Of a stretch of DNA of 64,000 nt, positions 27,398-35,767 are shown in pieces. Numbering within the stretch: the stretch's first letter is position 1; the number at the start of each line of letters is the position of its first letter. Both the position numbers and the translations under genes were made by a program. The notes beneath the pieces were generated by a model that was given only the letters and a program-made list of their open reading frames with translations, was not told the DNA's origin and did no database searches. This stretch comes from Solimonas marina (lineage in GTDB: Bacteria; Pseudomonadota; Gammaproteobacteria; Nevskiales; Nevskiaceae), in contig NZ_JAAVXB010000002.1 in the NCBI RefSeq assembly GCF_012241385.1, positions 372,001 through 436,000 of the forward strand, written 5' to 3'.

Positions 27398-28386
27398 GAC
27401 CCGGCCGCCTCGGTCGTCATGAGCTGGTCGAGGACGCCGCCGTCAGCGAAATGCTTGGCGTAGGTTTTTGGCCAATCGTCAATCGAGAATAGCCGTAGCT
27501 TCGGGAACTCAGCCGCATGCTCGGCAAGGACGGTCTCGTCGGCCGGGCGCAGGCCGTTCGCCGCCAGCAGCTCTTGGCCAGTGTGCGAATAGTGATATTC
27601 GAGATAGGCCCGAGCCAGTGTCGTGTTGCCCTTTTCGGTCGCGACTTTGTCGACCACGGCGACCGGATTATCGGCACGGATCGAAATCGACGGCGCGACG
27701 ATTTCGAAGCCCTGGTCGCCGAATTCCTTGCGAATCAGAAACAGCTCGTTTTCGAAGGTGAGCAGCACGTCGCCAACGCCGCGCTGCACGAATGTTGTCG
27801 TTGCGCCGCGACCGCCGGTGTCGAAGACCGGCACATTGTGCAGCAGTGCCGCAACGAAATGACGGGCTGTGGCGTCGTCGCCACCAGGGAGGGTCAGCGC
27901 GTACTGCCATGCGGCCAGATAGCTATAGCGCCCGTTACCCGAGGTCTTCGGGTTGGGCATGATCACGCGCACGTCGGCGCGTGTCAGATCGTTCCAGTCG
28001 TGGATGTGCTTGGGGTTGCCCTTGCGGACCAGGAACAGAATCGTCGACCACGACGGGCTGGCATGGTGCGCGAAGCGCCGTGCCCAGTCCTTGCCGACTA
28101 AGCCGGCTGCGGCGACGGCGTCGATATCAAGGGGATTGTTTGTGGTCAGCACGTCGGCATCGAGGCCGTCGATGACCGCGCGCGCCTGTTTGCTGGAGCC
28201 GCCGTGCGACTGCTGCACGATGATGTCGGTGCCGGTTTTCTGCTTCCAGTACGCGGTGAACGCCGGGTTGAACTGGCGATAGAAATCGCGGGCAACGTCG
28301 TAGGATGCGTTGAGCAACGGCTCCGCTTGCGCGACGCGACTGATCAACAGAGCCGATATCGTGAGAATTAAAAATCCGTATTTCAT
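27394..28386 (-). CDS. Sulfate/thiosulfate-binding periplasmic protein (second copy)
   Basis: The 330-residue protein has a signal peptide (MKYGFLILTISALLISRVAQA) and the sulfate-binding family core: [70 protein letters not shown] and [20 protein letters not shown]. The DTGGRGATTTF and SGNxRYxYLAAW pieces are closer to CysP than to Sbp, but other parts are intermediate. It is translationally coupled to cysT, so it is the likely dedicated receptor of this transporter. A more Sbp-like paralogue lies four genes upstream in the operon order. Confidence 0.9.
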   Translation of the reverse strand: MKYGFLILTISALLISRVAQAEPLLNASYDVARDFYRQFNPAFTAYWKQKTGTDIIVQQSHGGSSKQARAVIDGLDADVLTTNNPLDIDAVAAAGLVGKDWARRFAHHASPSWSTILFLVRKGNPKHIHDWNDLTRADVRVIMPNPKTSGNGRYSYLAAWQYALTLPGGDDATARHFVAALLHNVPVFDTGGRGATTTFVQRGVGDVLLTFENELFLIRKEFGDQGFEIVAPSISIRADNPVAVVDKVATEKGNTTLARAYLEYHYSHTGQELLAANGLRPADETVLAEHAAEFPKLRLFSIDDWPKTYAKHFADGGVLDQLMTTEAAGS

Positions 28387-28415
28387 GGAAATGTGGAAGT
28401 CTCTCTAAAATCTAT

Positions 28416-29039
28416 CTATGCGAAGCGCAGCTGGCGAACATGCAGGCGTTGTTCTTGAGCTTGCAGCGGTCTTGCGAGTGGGTAGAGCTCGCGATCCAGC
28501 CAGCGGGTATTGCTCAGCCACAGACCGTCGACGTCGACGCCGTGGCCACGGTTGACGATGACGATGCGTTGCAGTCGCTGGTCGAGCAGAGCGAGCTTGT
28601 GTTCGGCGCGCAGGCCGAGTTCGATCAGCTGGACAAAGGTGTAGTCGCTCAGCAGGCCGGCATGGCGCTGTGCGAGCGGCCTGAGCACGTCGGTGACGAA
28701 ATGCCAGGTGTCCGACTTGCCCGGAACGCGCGTGCGCAGGTTCAGCGTGCCGTTGTGCATCAGCCAAACACCGTCGATGACTTTGAACGGATGGACGTTG
28801 TCGATGCCGCTGCCACCACGCGTCTGGCGCCGCAGATGCAGGACGTACTCGCTGTCGCGTAGTGAGTGTTCGACGTCGATCAGCTCGGCGACGTCGACGA
28901 CGCGTCGACGCTCGATGCGCGTGCGACCGTTACGATCGAAGCCCATCAGGCCCCAGCCGTCGGGGTTGTGCGCAGCGGCGGCCGCCAGCAATTCTTCGGC
29001 GATCTCGACGCCGGCCGGCTTATGGATGATGAGGCACAT
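28416..29039 (-). CDS. Class II glutamine amidotransferase inside the sulfate operon
   Basis: The 207-residue protein begins MCLIIHKPAGVEI, exposing Cys2 as the N-terminal nucleophile of class II (Ntn) glutamine amidotransferases. AHNPDGWGLMGFDRNG, LHLRRQTRGGSGIDNVHPF and the glutamine-binding VWLMHNGTLNLRT follow the fold. There is no synthase domain, so ammonia acceptor and product are unknown. The family includes EgtC-like hydrolases and uncharacterised stand-alone proteins. It is one base from the molbindin stop and 29 bp from the next sulfate-binding gene, so it belongs to the operon. Why a sulfate-uptake unit needs it is not known. Confidence 0.8.
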   Translation of the reverse strand: MCLIIHKPAGVEIAEELLAAAAAHNPDGWGLMGFDRNGRTRIERRRVVDVAELIDVEHSLRDSEYVLHLRRQTRGGSGIDNVHPFKVIDGVWLMHNGTLNLRTRVPGKSDTWHFVTDVLRPLAQRHAGLLSDYTFVQLIELGLRAEHKLALLDQRLQRIVIVNRGHGVDVDGLWLSNTRWLDRELYPLARPLQAQEQRLHVRQLRFA

Positions 29040-29040
29040 G

Positions 29041-29268
29041 TCAGGCGCGCTCGCTGAGTTTGGCGACCAACACTTCGGTGGCCTTGAAGACCGCTAGGAC
29101 GTCGTCGCCGACGCGCAGCGGCAGGCGGTCGACGGAGCTGGTGGTGATGACAGCGCTGACGATGCCGGCCGCCGTCTCGACTTCGATTTCGGAGACGACC
29201 GAGCCTCGATGGACGGCGACGACCTGACCCTTGAACTGATTTCGTGAATTGATGGCGGCGATGGTCAT
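29041..29268 (-). CDS. Molbindin-type single Mop/TOBE domain protein
   Basis: The 75-residue protein is a single Mop domain: AINSRNQFKGQVVAVHRGSV, SEIEVETAAGIVSAVITTSSV and VGDDVLAVFKATEVLVAK. Such proteins form hexamers that bind molybdate or related oxyanions in the cytoplasm. In this operon it may buffer or sense the imported oxyanion, but this is inference. It lies between the Sbp and amidotransferase genes, one base before the latter. Confidence 0.88.
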   Translation of the reverse strand: MTIAAINSRNQFKGQVVAVHRGSVVSEIEVETAAGIVSAVITTSSVDRLPLRVGDDVLAVFKATEVLVAKLSERA

Positions 29269-29354
29269 GGTGGTGTTGGCGCCGGCGACCCGGCGCGGTT
29301 TGAGAAAAGAGGGGCGGGACTCAGATGTCGATCCCGCCCAGGCCGGCAGATCGA

Positions 29355-30350
29355 CTACTTGCGGTAGATCTGGTCGAAGACGCCGCCATCGCCGAAGTAT
29401 TCGGGCTGCACCTTGGCCCAGCCGCCGAAGTCGCGGATCGTCACCAGTTGGAGCTTCGGAAACACGCTCGCGTACTGCGCGGCGATCTTCGGATTTGACG
29501 GGCGGTAGAAGTTCTGCGCGATGAGGTTCTGCGCTTCGTCGGTGTACAGATAGCGCAGGTACGCTTCGGCGACCTTGCGCGTGCCTTTCTTGTCGACGAC
29601 CTTGTCGACGACCGCGACCTGCGGTTCGGCGAGAATCGAGATCGACGGCACGACGATCTCGAACTGGTCGTCGCCGAATTCGCGTTTGGCGAGAAACGCT
29701 TCGTTCTCCCAGGCGAGCAGTACATCACCGAGACCGCGCTGGACGAAGGTCGTCGTTGCGCCGCGTGCCCCGGTGTCGAGCACGGGCACGTTTTTGAACA
29801 GCGCCGTCAGGTAGGCGCGTGCCTTGGCCGCGTCGTTGCCATTGGCCTGCAGCGCATAGGCGTAGGCGGCGAGGAAATTCCAGCGCGCGCCGCCAGAGGT
29901 TTTCGGGTTCGGGGTGATGACGCTGATGCCGGGACGGACCAGATCGCCCCAGTCCTTGATGTGCTTGGGATTGCCCTTGCGCACCAGGAACACGATGGTC
30001 GAGGTATACGGCGACGCATGGTCGGGCAAGCGCGACTCCCAGTCCGGATTGATCAGCTTGCCGGGATTGACGAGCGGCAGGATGTCGCCACCGAGCGCGA
30101 GGGTGACGACGTCGGCGTCGAGTCCGTCGAACACCGCGCGCGATTGCTTTCCTGAGCCGCCGTGCGACTGCTGGATCGTTACGGTGTCGCCGGTCTTGGC
30201 CTCGTATTCGGCGATGAACCTGGCATTGATGGCCCGATACAGCTCGCGTGTCGGGTCGTACGACACATTGAGCAGATCGTAGTGGGCGGCGAAGGCGGCG
30301 GTCGGCAACGCGAGTGCCAGCGCGGCGGCGCCGAGGAATCGTTTCAACAT
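29355..30350 (-). CDS. sbp: Sulfate-binding periplasmic protein
   Basis: The 331-residue protein has a signal peptide ([21 protein letters not shown]). The mature part is clearly Sbp-like: [62 protein letters not shown] and [20 protein letters not shown]. It captures sulfate in the periplasm for CysTWA. It comes directly after the porin in the leftward operon with a 23-bp gap. The second, divergent receptor downstream suggests two ligands or two affinity ranges. Confidence 0.93.
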   Translation of the reverse strand: MLKRFLGAAALALALPTAAFAAHYDLLNVSYDPTRELYRAINARFIAEYEAKTGDTVTIQQSHGGSGKQSRAVFDGLDADVVTLALGGDILPLVNPGKLINPDWESRLPDHASPYTSTIVFLVRKGNPKHIKDWGDLVRPGISVITPNPKTSGGARWNFLAAYAYALQANGNDAAKARAYLTALFKNVPVLDTGARGATTTFVQRGLGDVLLAWENEAFLAKREFGDDQFEIVVPSISILAEPQVAVVDKVVDKKGTRKVAEAYLRYLYTDEAQNLIAQNFYRPSNPKIAAQYASVFPKLQLVTIRDFGGWAKVQPEYFGDGGVFDQIYRK

Positions 30351-30373
30351 TGGGGGCTCCCGAAAATTGTGGG

Positions 30374-31729
30374 TCAGTACGAAATCTGCAGACGCGTGAA
30401 GACGGCCTTCTCGGCCTGGCGGTCGCCGCTGCTGGCGCCGCCGTCGTAGCGCGTGTGGTCGTAGTCGAGGACCAGCTTGGCGTTCGCCGTCAGATACCAG
30501 TTGATGCCGACGCCGATGCTGCTGGCCTTGCTGGCGGCCGACGACGCATTGGCGTAGCCGTCGCGAAAGACGTCGTTGTCGACGTCGAGGGCGCCGTAGC
30601 GCGCGGCGACTTCCCAGGCGCCCCAGCCGTCGGCGCCGACCGCGTGCCGTGGCTGGCCGACGCCCTTGTAGCTCGCCTTCTCTCCGGTCAGCACATAGGT
30701 CAGTGTCAATTCGTAGCCGTCGTTGCCGAAGCTCTCGGTGGTCGCGCTGCCGCCGCTCGGCGTATTGCGCACGTCCTGCTTCGAGCGCGCATATTCGGCG
30801 AGCGCACCGACGCTGCCGTAGTACCAGTAGGCTTGCGGCGACCAGCGCGTGTGCGTGCCGTCAGGCTGTGCCGTCGCGACGTACTGGAAGAACGTGTTCT
30901 GGCCGGGGCTGCGGTACTGCGGCAGGGTCGACGAACCGGCCGACGAAGACTTCTGCGTGCCGGTACTGGCGCCGATACCGAAGCCGAGACCCTGCAGCAC
31001 ACCCGGCGTGCTGCGGAACGGCTCGATGAATATGCGGCCCTCCAGCTCGTGGCGCCCGTCGGCGTCGACACCATCGACATCGCGACCATCGCGCGTGCCG
31101 TTGAACAGACCGACGGTGTAGCTGACACGGCGGTCGAGCAGCTCGCCGAACAGCGCGACGCCGATGTCGCGGTTCGGCACCAGCTCGGTCGGATAGCCGC
31201 GCTCGACGAAGCTCAGCGAGGTCGAGGACTGCAGGCGTTCGAGGCCGAGCGGTCCCTTCTGCCGGCCGACGCGGACGCTGGCCGCCGGCGAGAAGCGCAG
31301 GTCGATATAAGCGTCGACGACGCTGGCCGACGAGCCGGAGCCGTCGCCAGCGAACTCGGGCGTCAGACGGAAGCCGATCAGCTTGCCAAGCGAGCCGTCG
31401 AATGTCGGCCGCAACCGGCGCAGTCGAAAGCCGTCGTTGAAGCGCGCATCGGTATCGTCGACGTAAAAGCGACCGTCGACCTGTGCCAGGGCGTGCAAGC
31501 TCAGCTGGTAATCGCCACTGGCGATCGTGAAACCGCGTGGTCCGGCGCTGACCGTGGCCGCCGACGGCGGCGACGGCTCTGCGAGTTTTTGCTCGACGAT
31601 CCGCAGGCGCTGATCGAGTGCGGCAGGCGAGACCTCGTCGGCGTGCGCGGCGAACGGCGCGAGGCCGGCGATGCCACTGGCGGCGGCGAACAACGTACGG
31701 GTACCGCGGGTTGCGAAAGCGCGTTTCAT
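30374..31729 (-). CDS. Outer-membrane porin (phosphate-selective porin O/P type)
   Basis: The 451-residue protein has a signal peptide and a short coiled-coil-like segment ([19 protein letters not shown]). A beta-barrel pattern of the OprO/OprP family follows, with [43 protein letters not shown], and a terminal aromatic residue (RLQISY). As first gene of the sulfate operon it probably lets sulfate or a related anion cross the outer membrane. The ATG complement at 31727-31729 gives a normal signal peptide; the longer open frame upstream is rejected. Confidence 0.85.
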   Translation of the reverse strand: MKRAFATRGTRTLFAAASGIAGLAPFAAHADEVSPAALDQRLRIVEQKLAEPSPPSAATVSAGPRGFTIASGDYQLSLHALAQVDGRFYVDDTDARFNDGFRLRRLRPTFDGSLGKLIGFRLTPEFAGDGSGSSASVVDAYIDLRFSPAASVRVGRQKGPLGLERLQSSTSLSFVERGYPTELVPNRDIGVALFGELLDRRVSYTVGLFNGTRDGRDVDGVDADGRHELEGRIFIEPFRSTPGVLQGLGFGIGASTGTQKSSSAGSSTLPQYRSPGQNTFFQYVATAQPDGTHTRWSPQAYWYYGSVGALAEYARSKQDVRNTPSGGSATTESFGNDGYELTLTYVLTGEKASYKGVGQPRHAVGADGWGAWEVAARYGALDVDNDVFRDGYANASSAASKASSIGVGINWYLTANAKLVLDYDHTRYDGGASSGDRQAEKAVFTRLQISY

Positions 31730-31892
31730 GTGGACCTTGTCTGGGCGTGATGGAGGGCGGTGTGCCGGCTGCGGCGGCGGCGCTCGGCCGGGGTTGTCGT
31801 GGTGGGTGATGGCGGCGGCGCGCCGCGGCGGAGCGGGCGTGTCGACGTGGGGCGGTGGAGTCGGGCGCGAGCGATGCATGAATCGGAAAGTG

Positions 31893-32052
31893 ATCGAATT
31901 TGCATAAAACGACCAGGATTCATGCCATTTTGATAATTTTCGATATCTATCTGATATCAATAGATATTCAAAAATGACCTGACGATATGTCCGTTATATT
32001 TGACGGAATAAACGTATTATTTCGCGACAAACTCACCATATTTGAAGGCCGT
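31893..32052. other. AT-rich divergent control region of the sulfate operon
   Basis: The 323-bp gap between the porin start and the regulator start (31730-32052) is GC-rich near the porin. From about 31893 onward it becomes strikingly AT-rich compared with the rest of the window. No gene was seen in it. It carries the composite palindrome at 31943-31967. No valid sigma-54 -24/-12 element with 10-bp spacing was found toward the porin. Confidence 0.5.
31943..31967. promoter_or_regulatory. Composite palindrome, candidate operator
   Basis: ATATCTAT (31943-31950) and its reverse complement ATAGATAT (31960-31967) flank the self-complementary TGATATCA (31952-31959). The nested symmetry in the divergent gap is typical of an operator. 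It may bind the adjacent sigma-54 activator or another regulator of sulfur genes. Confidence 0.45.
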
Positions 32053-33612
32053 ATGGACCGTCACGACGACACGCTGCTGGCGCTGTGGGCTGAAGTCGGC
32101 AAGCACCTGACGCTGGCCGAATCGCTGCCGGTGATCGGGGGCTTGCTTGGCGCGCGGCTGGCGCTCGCCGAGCTGCGGATCGACGAATACGACGGCGGTC
32201 AGGGGGCGCTCTCCAGCGTCGCGCGCTGGCCGCACGATGCGAACACGGTCGCGCCGCACGAGATGCGGCGCTTGGCCGGGCCGGCATTTGCCGCGGTTCT
32301 GGCCTGGGCGCGTCCGGGGGCGAGTGCGTCGTATCACGCCGAGCACTTCGCGTGGCCGTTGCCGTTCTCCGGTCTGGACGGCTTCGCTGTGGGCCGCGAC
32401 GCCGAGGCCGTGCCGCTGTTCGGCCGACAGGGACCGGCGCCGCAACCATTCGTCGGTGTGCTCGTTGCCACCGCAGCACGCGGCGTGACGCTCGACGGCG
32501 CAACCCGCGCGCTACTGCGTGCGGCGGCCGAGCCGATCGCGACGGCGCTGTGCAACGAACAGCGCCTGCGCGACATCGACAGGTTGCGCGCCTCGGCCGA
32601 GGCCGATCGGCGCAGTCTGCTGACGCGGCTCGGGCGTCGCAGCCTGTCGGAAACCATCGTCGGCGCCGATCGCGGCCTGCGGCAGGTGATGGCACGTGTC
32701 GAGCAAGTCGCGCCAACCGACGCGAGCGTGCTGATCCTCGGTGAGACCGGTGCCGGCAAGGAAGTGCTCGCGCGCGCGATACACGAGCGTTCCGTGCGTG
32801 CGAGCGGTCCGTTCGTACGCGTCAACTGTGGTGCAGTGCCGCCGGAACTGATCGACTCGGAATTGTTCGGCCACGAGAAGGGCAGCTTCACCGGTGCGCT
32901 GGCGGCGCGCCGTGGCTGGTTCGAGCGTGCCGACGGCGGCACCCTGTTCCTGGATGAAATCGGGGAGCTGACGCCGGCGGTGCAGGTGCGTCTGCTGCGC
33001 GTCCTGCAGGACGGCATCGTCCAGCGCATCGGCAGCGAGCGCGAGGTTGCCGTCGACGTTCGCGTGGTTGCCGCGACGCATCGCGACCTGCCGCACATGG
33101 TGCAGGATGGCCGCTTTCGCGAGGACCTCTGGTATCGCCTCGCGGTGTTTCCGCTGATCCTGCCGCCGCTGCGCGAGCGCAGCGAGGACATCGCGCTGCT
33201 CGCCCAGCACTTCGTCGAGCGTGCCGCCGACCGGCTCGGCCTGCCGCGACCGCCGTTGCGGTCGGCCGACCTGCAGCGCTTGCTGGCCTATCGCTGGCCG
33301 GGCAACGTTCGAGAATTGTCGGCGGTCATCGAGCGCGCCGTGATACTTGGCCAAGGCGTGTCGCTCGACCTGGAAACGGCGTTGGGCGTGGCGCGGCCGA
33401 CGGCGCCGGCCAAGCGGCAGCTTGGCGAGGCGACGCCGGCGCTGTCGACGCTGGCCGAGGCCGTTGCCGCACATCTGTGCCGCGCGCTCGCAACCAGCGG
33501 TGGGCGCATCGACGGCCCCGACGGTGCGGCGCGCTTGCTGGACGTCAATCCCAGCACGCTGCGTGCGACGCTGCGTCGGCATGACGTCGATCCGCGACGC
33601 TTTCGCCGCTGA
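32053..33612 (+). CDS. Sigma-54-dependent transcriptional activator (NorR/FhlA-like layout)
   Basis: The 519-residue protein has an N-terminal sensory domain of about 190 residues, GAF-like in position. The AAA+ domain shows Walker A GETGAGKE (230-237), the sigma-54 contact loop GSFTGA (277-282) and Walker B GGTLFLDE (296-303). LLAYRWPGNVRELSAVIERAV follows, then a Fis-like C-terminus (AARLLDVNPSTLRATLRRHDV). The loop is GSFTGA rather than the usual GAFTGA. ATG 32053 is preferred because GAAGG lies five bases upstream; an in-frame ATG at 31987 would put 22 codons in the AT-rich region. Divergence from the sulfate operon suggests it controls it. The ligand is unknown. Confidence 0.85.
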   Translation: MDRHDDTLLALWAEVGKHLTLAESLPVIGGLLGARLALAELRIDEYDGGQGALSSVARWPHDANTVAPHEMRRLAGPAFAAVLAWARPGASASYHAEHFAWPLPFSGLDGFAVGRDAEAVPLFGRQGPAPQPFVGVLVATAARGVTLDGATRALLRAAAEPIATALCNEQRLRDIDRLRASAEADRRSLLTRLGRRSLSETIVGADRGLRQVMARVEQVAPTDASVLILGETGAGKEVLARAIHERSVRASGPFVRVNCGAVPPELIDSELFGHEKGSFTGALAARRGWFERADGGTLFLDEIGELTPAVQVRLLRVLQDGIVQRIGSEREVAVDVRVVAATHRDLPHMVQDGRFREDLWYRLAVFPLILPPLRERSEDIALLAQHFVERAADRLGLPRPPLRSADLQRLLAYRWPGNVRELSAVIERAVILGQGVSLDLETALGVARPTAPAKRQLGEATPALSTLAEAVAAHLCRALATSGGRIDGPDGAARLLDVNPSTLRATLRRHDVDPRRFRR

Positions 33613-33696
33613 CGCCCCCGCACGCTGCCGCCTGTCGCCGCCGGACTACAGATCCGGCGTTCGTGCCCACGTGACGAATCCTTGACGCGCCCTTCA

Positions 33697-33712
33697 GGAA
33701 CGGGACTTGCCT
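33697..33712 (+). promoter_or_regulatory. Sigma-54 promoter of fliE
   Basis: AGGAACGGGACTTGCC has the invariant GG (33698-33699) and GC (33710-33711) with exactly 10 bases between, and TTGC at -12. It ends 34 bp before the fliE ATG. A near-identical element precedes fliL. Confidence 0.6.
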
Positions 33713-33746
33713 CGTCGTCTGCAAACCGTCACGACGATCGTCAGCA

Positions 33747-34076
33747 ATGAACGAGATGAATGTCAGCAATGTGCTCGCGCAGATCCGCAGCCTGCAATCG
33801 CAGGTCGCGACGCCGACGCGCGTGCAGGCCCCCGACGCCGCGCAGGCGCCGCAGGGTGGCTTTGCGGCGGTGTTGAAGTCGGCGGTCGGCGAGGTCAGCC
33901 AGACGCAGAACACGGCTGTCGACATGCAGACCGCGTTTGCCAAGGGCGACCCGAGCGTCGAGCTGTCGAACGTGATGCTGGCCGGCGCCAAGGCGCAGGT
34001 TCAATTCAAGGCGATGACCGAAGTACGCAACCGCCTGGTGGCGGCGTACCAGGACATCATGAACATGCCGCTGTGA
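33747..34076 (+). CDS. fliE: Flagellar hook-basal body protein FliE
   Basis: The 109-residue protein has the FliE signature: SQTQNTAVDMQTAFAKGDPSVELSNVMLAGAKAQVQFKAMTEVRNRLVAAYQDIMNMPL-type C-terminus, read in pieces. It links the MS ring to the rod and is the first gene of the rightward flagellar run. A sigma-54 promoter lies upstream. fliF follows after 14 bp. The ATG at 33747 gives the standard length; a second in-frame ATG lies three codons later. Confidence 0.95.
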   Translation: MNEMNVSNVLAQIRSLQSQVATPTRVQAPDAAQAPQGGFAAVLKSAVGEVSQTQNTAVDMQTAFAKGDPSVELSNVMLAGAKAQVQFKAMTEVRNRLVAAYQDIMNMPL

Positions 34077-34090
34077 GGACACGCTAAGTC

Positions 34091-35722
34091 ATGGCCACGA
34101 TGTCGATGCCGGCGGTTCGCCAGCTCAAGGATATTCCGGCACTGCGCCAACTCGCGGTGCTGGCCGGGATCGCCGCCGCGGTGGCGGTCGGCCTGCTGAT
34201 CTGGTCGTGGTCGCAGCGGCCCGGCTATGTGCCGGTCTATGCCGACCTCAGCGACCGCGACGCGGCGGAAGTGGCCGACGTGCTGCGTGGCGCCAATATT
34301 CCGATGCGTCTCGAAAGCGGCACGGTCACGGTGCCGCAGTCGCAGCTTTACGACGCGCGCCTGAAGCTTGCCGCGCAAGGCTTGCCGCACGGCAATGCGC
34401 AAGGCTTCGAGATGATGCAGCAGGATCAGGGTTTCGGTACCAGTCAGTTCGTCGAATCGGCGCGCTATCAGCATGCCTTGGAAACCGAACTGTCGCGCAC
34501 CATTGGCAGTCTGCAGCCGATACGCGGTGCACGCGTGCATCTGGCGATTCCCAAGCCGAGCGCCTTTGCGCGCAAGAACGATGCGCCGAGCGCGTCGGTC
34601 TTCGTCGAGCTGTATTCGGGGCGCACGCTGGAGGCCGATCAGGTGGCGTCGATCGTGCACCTCGTGGCATCGAGCGTGCCGGGCCTGCAGCCGGAAGCCG
34701 TGACGGTCATCGATCAGTTCGGCCATCTGCTGACCAACGACGCCGACAGCGCGCTGGCACGCACCGCCGAGCAGTTCGACTACACGCGCCGCGTCGAGTC
34801 CGATTACACGCGTCGTATCGAACAGTTGCTGACGCCGATGATGGGCGCCGGCCGCGTCAACGCTCAGGTCGCTGCCGATATCGACTTTTCGGAAACCGAA
34901 GAAGCGCGTGAGCAGTACGGCCCGGACCCGGCCAAGGTGCGCACCGAGCAGATTTCCGAGGACGTGCAGCGCGGCACCAAGACCCCGACCGGCGTGCCCG
35001 GCGCGACCAGCAATACGCCACCGGCGCAGAACGCCAATCCGCCGCTGAACCAGCTGGCGGGCCGTGCGTCGGCCGACAGCGACGTGCAGTCGCAGAGCAA
35101 GCAGGAAAACCGCACCTACGAACTCGATCGGACGCTGAGCCATACGCGCAAGTCGGTCGGTCGCCTCAAGCGCCTGTCGGTGGCGGTGCTCGTCGATCAC
35201 GTGCCGACGCTGCAGGGCGAGGGCAAGGACCAGAAAACGGTGATGGCAGCGCTGACGCCCGATCAGCTGAGCAAGGTCGAAGCGCTGGTCAAGGAAGCGG
35301 TCGGCTTCGATGCGTCGCGCGGCGACACGGTGTCGGTGCAGAACGCACCGTTCGTCGAGCAGCAGGTCGCGCCGATCGAGGCGCTGCCGGTCTGGCAGCA
35401 GCCGCAGGTGTTGTCGATCGCACGACAGGCTGGCGGCGTGTTGCTGGTGCTGGCGCTGATCCTGTTCATCCTGCGCCCGGCCCTGCGTCAGCTGCTGGCT
35501 GCGCCGGTGCAGGCGGCCGCGCTCGAAGGCACGGTCGAGGATCGTCGCCCGGCCGGCGAGTCGGTGGCGCTGGCCGACGATCGCGTGTCGCTGGAGTCCG
35601 CGCCGCCGCCGGTCTCGCCGTACGAACAAAAGCTGCAGATTGCACGCAAGGCCGTCGGCGAGGACCCGAAGCGCGTCGCCCAGGTGGTGAAGAGCTGGAT
35701 CGGCCAGGAGAGCGGCACATGA
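34091..35722 (+). CDS. fliF: Flagellar MS-ring protein FliF
   Basis: The 543-residue protein has membrane helices near residues 22-40 and 436-456. Ring-building motifs sit between them (YVPVYADLSDRDAAEVADVL, GFGTSQFVESARYQHALETELSRTI, VHLAIPKPSAFARKNDAPSASVFVEL). The C-terminal tail binds FliG. It forms the inner-membrane base of the rotor. Length is typical. fliG follows after 45 bp. Confidence 0.96.
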   Translation: MATMSMPAVRQLKDIPALRQLAVLAGIAAAVAVGLLIWSWSQRPGYVPVYADLSDRDAAEVADVLRGANIPMRLESGTVTVPQSQLYDARLKLAAQGLPHGNAQGFEMMQQDQGFGTSQFVESARYQHALETELSRTIGSLQPIRGARVHLAIPKPSAFARKNDAPSASVFVELYSGRTLEADQVASIVHLVASSVPGLQPEAVTVIDQFGHLLTNDADSALARTAEQFDYTRRVESDYTRRIEQLLTPMMGAGRVNAQVAADIDFSETEEAREQYGPDPAKVRTEQISEDVQRGTKTPTGVPGATSNTPPAQNANPPLNQLAGRASADSDVQSQSKQENRTYELDRTLSHTRKSVGRLKRLSVAVLVDHVPTLQGEGKDQKTVMAALTPDQLSKVEALVKEAVGFDASRGDTVSVQNAPFVEQQVAPIEALPVWQQPQVLSIARQAGGVLLVLALILFILRPALRQLLAAPVQAAALEGTVEDRRPAGESVALADDRVSLESAPPPVSPYEQKLQIARKAVGEDPKRVAQVVKSWIGQESGT

Positions 35723-35767
35723 CCACGATGCTGAGCGCGGTTGGCGGACCGTCGTCGGAGGTGCGTC

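Noticed and set aside
31901-31915. Possible sigma-54 promoter reading toward the porin gene
   Set aside because: The complement has GG and GC elements, but only 9 bases apart; sigma-54 requires 10, and the -24 region is otherwise poor.
31987-32052. Upstream ATG for the sigma-54 activator (22 extra codons)
   Set aside because: The extra codons lie in AT-rich intergenic-like DNA, and the downstream ATG at 32053 has a good GAAGG site.
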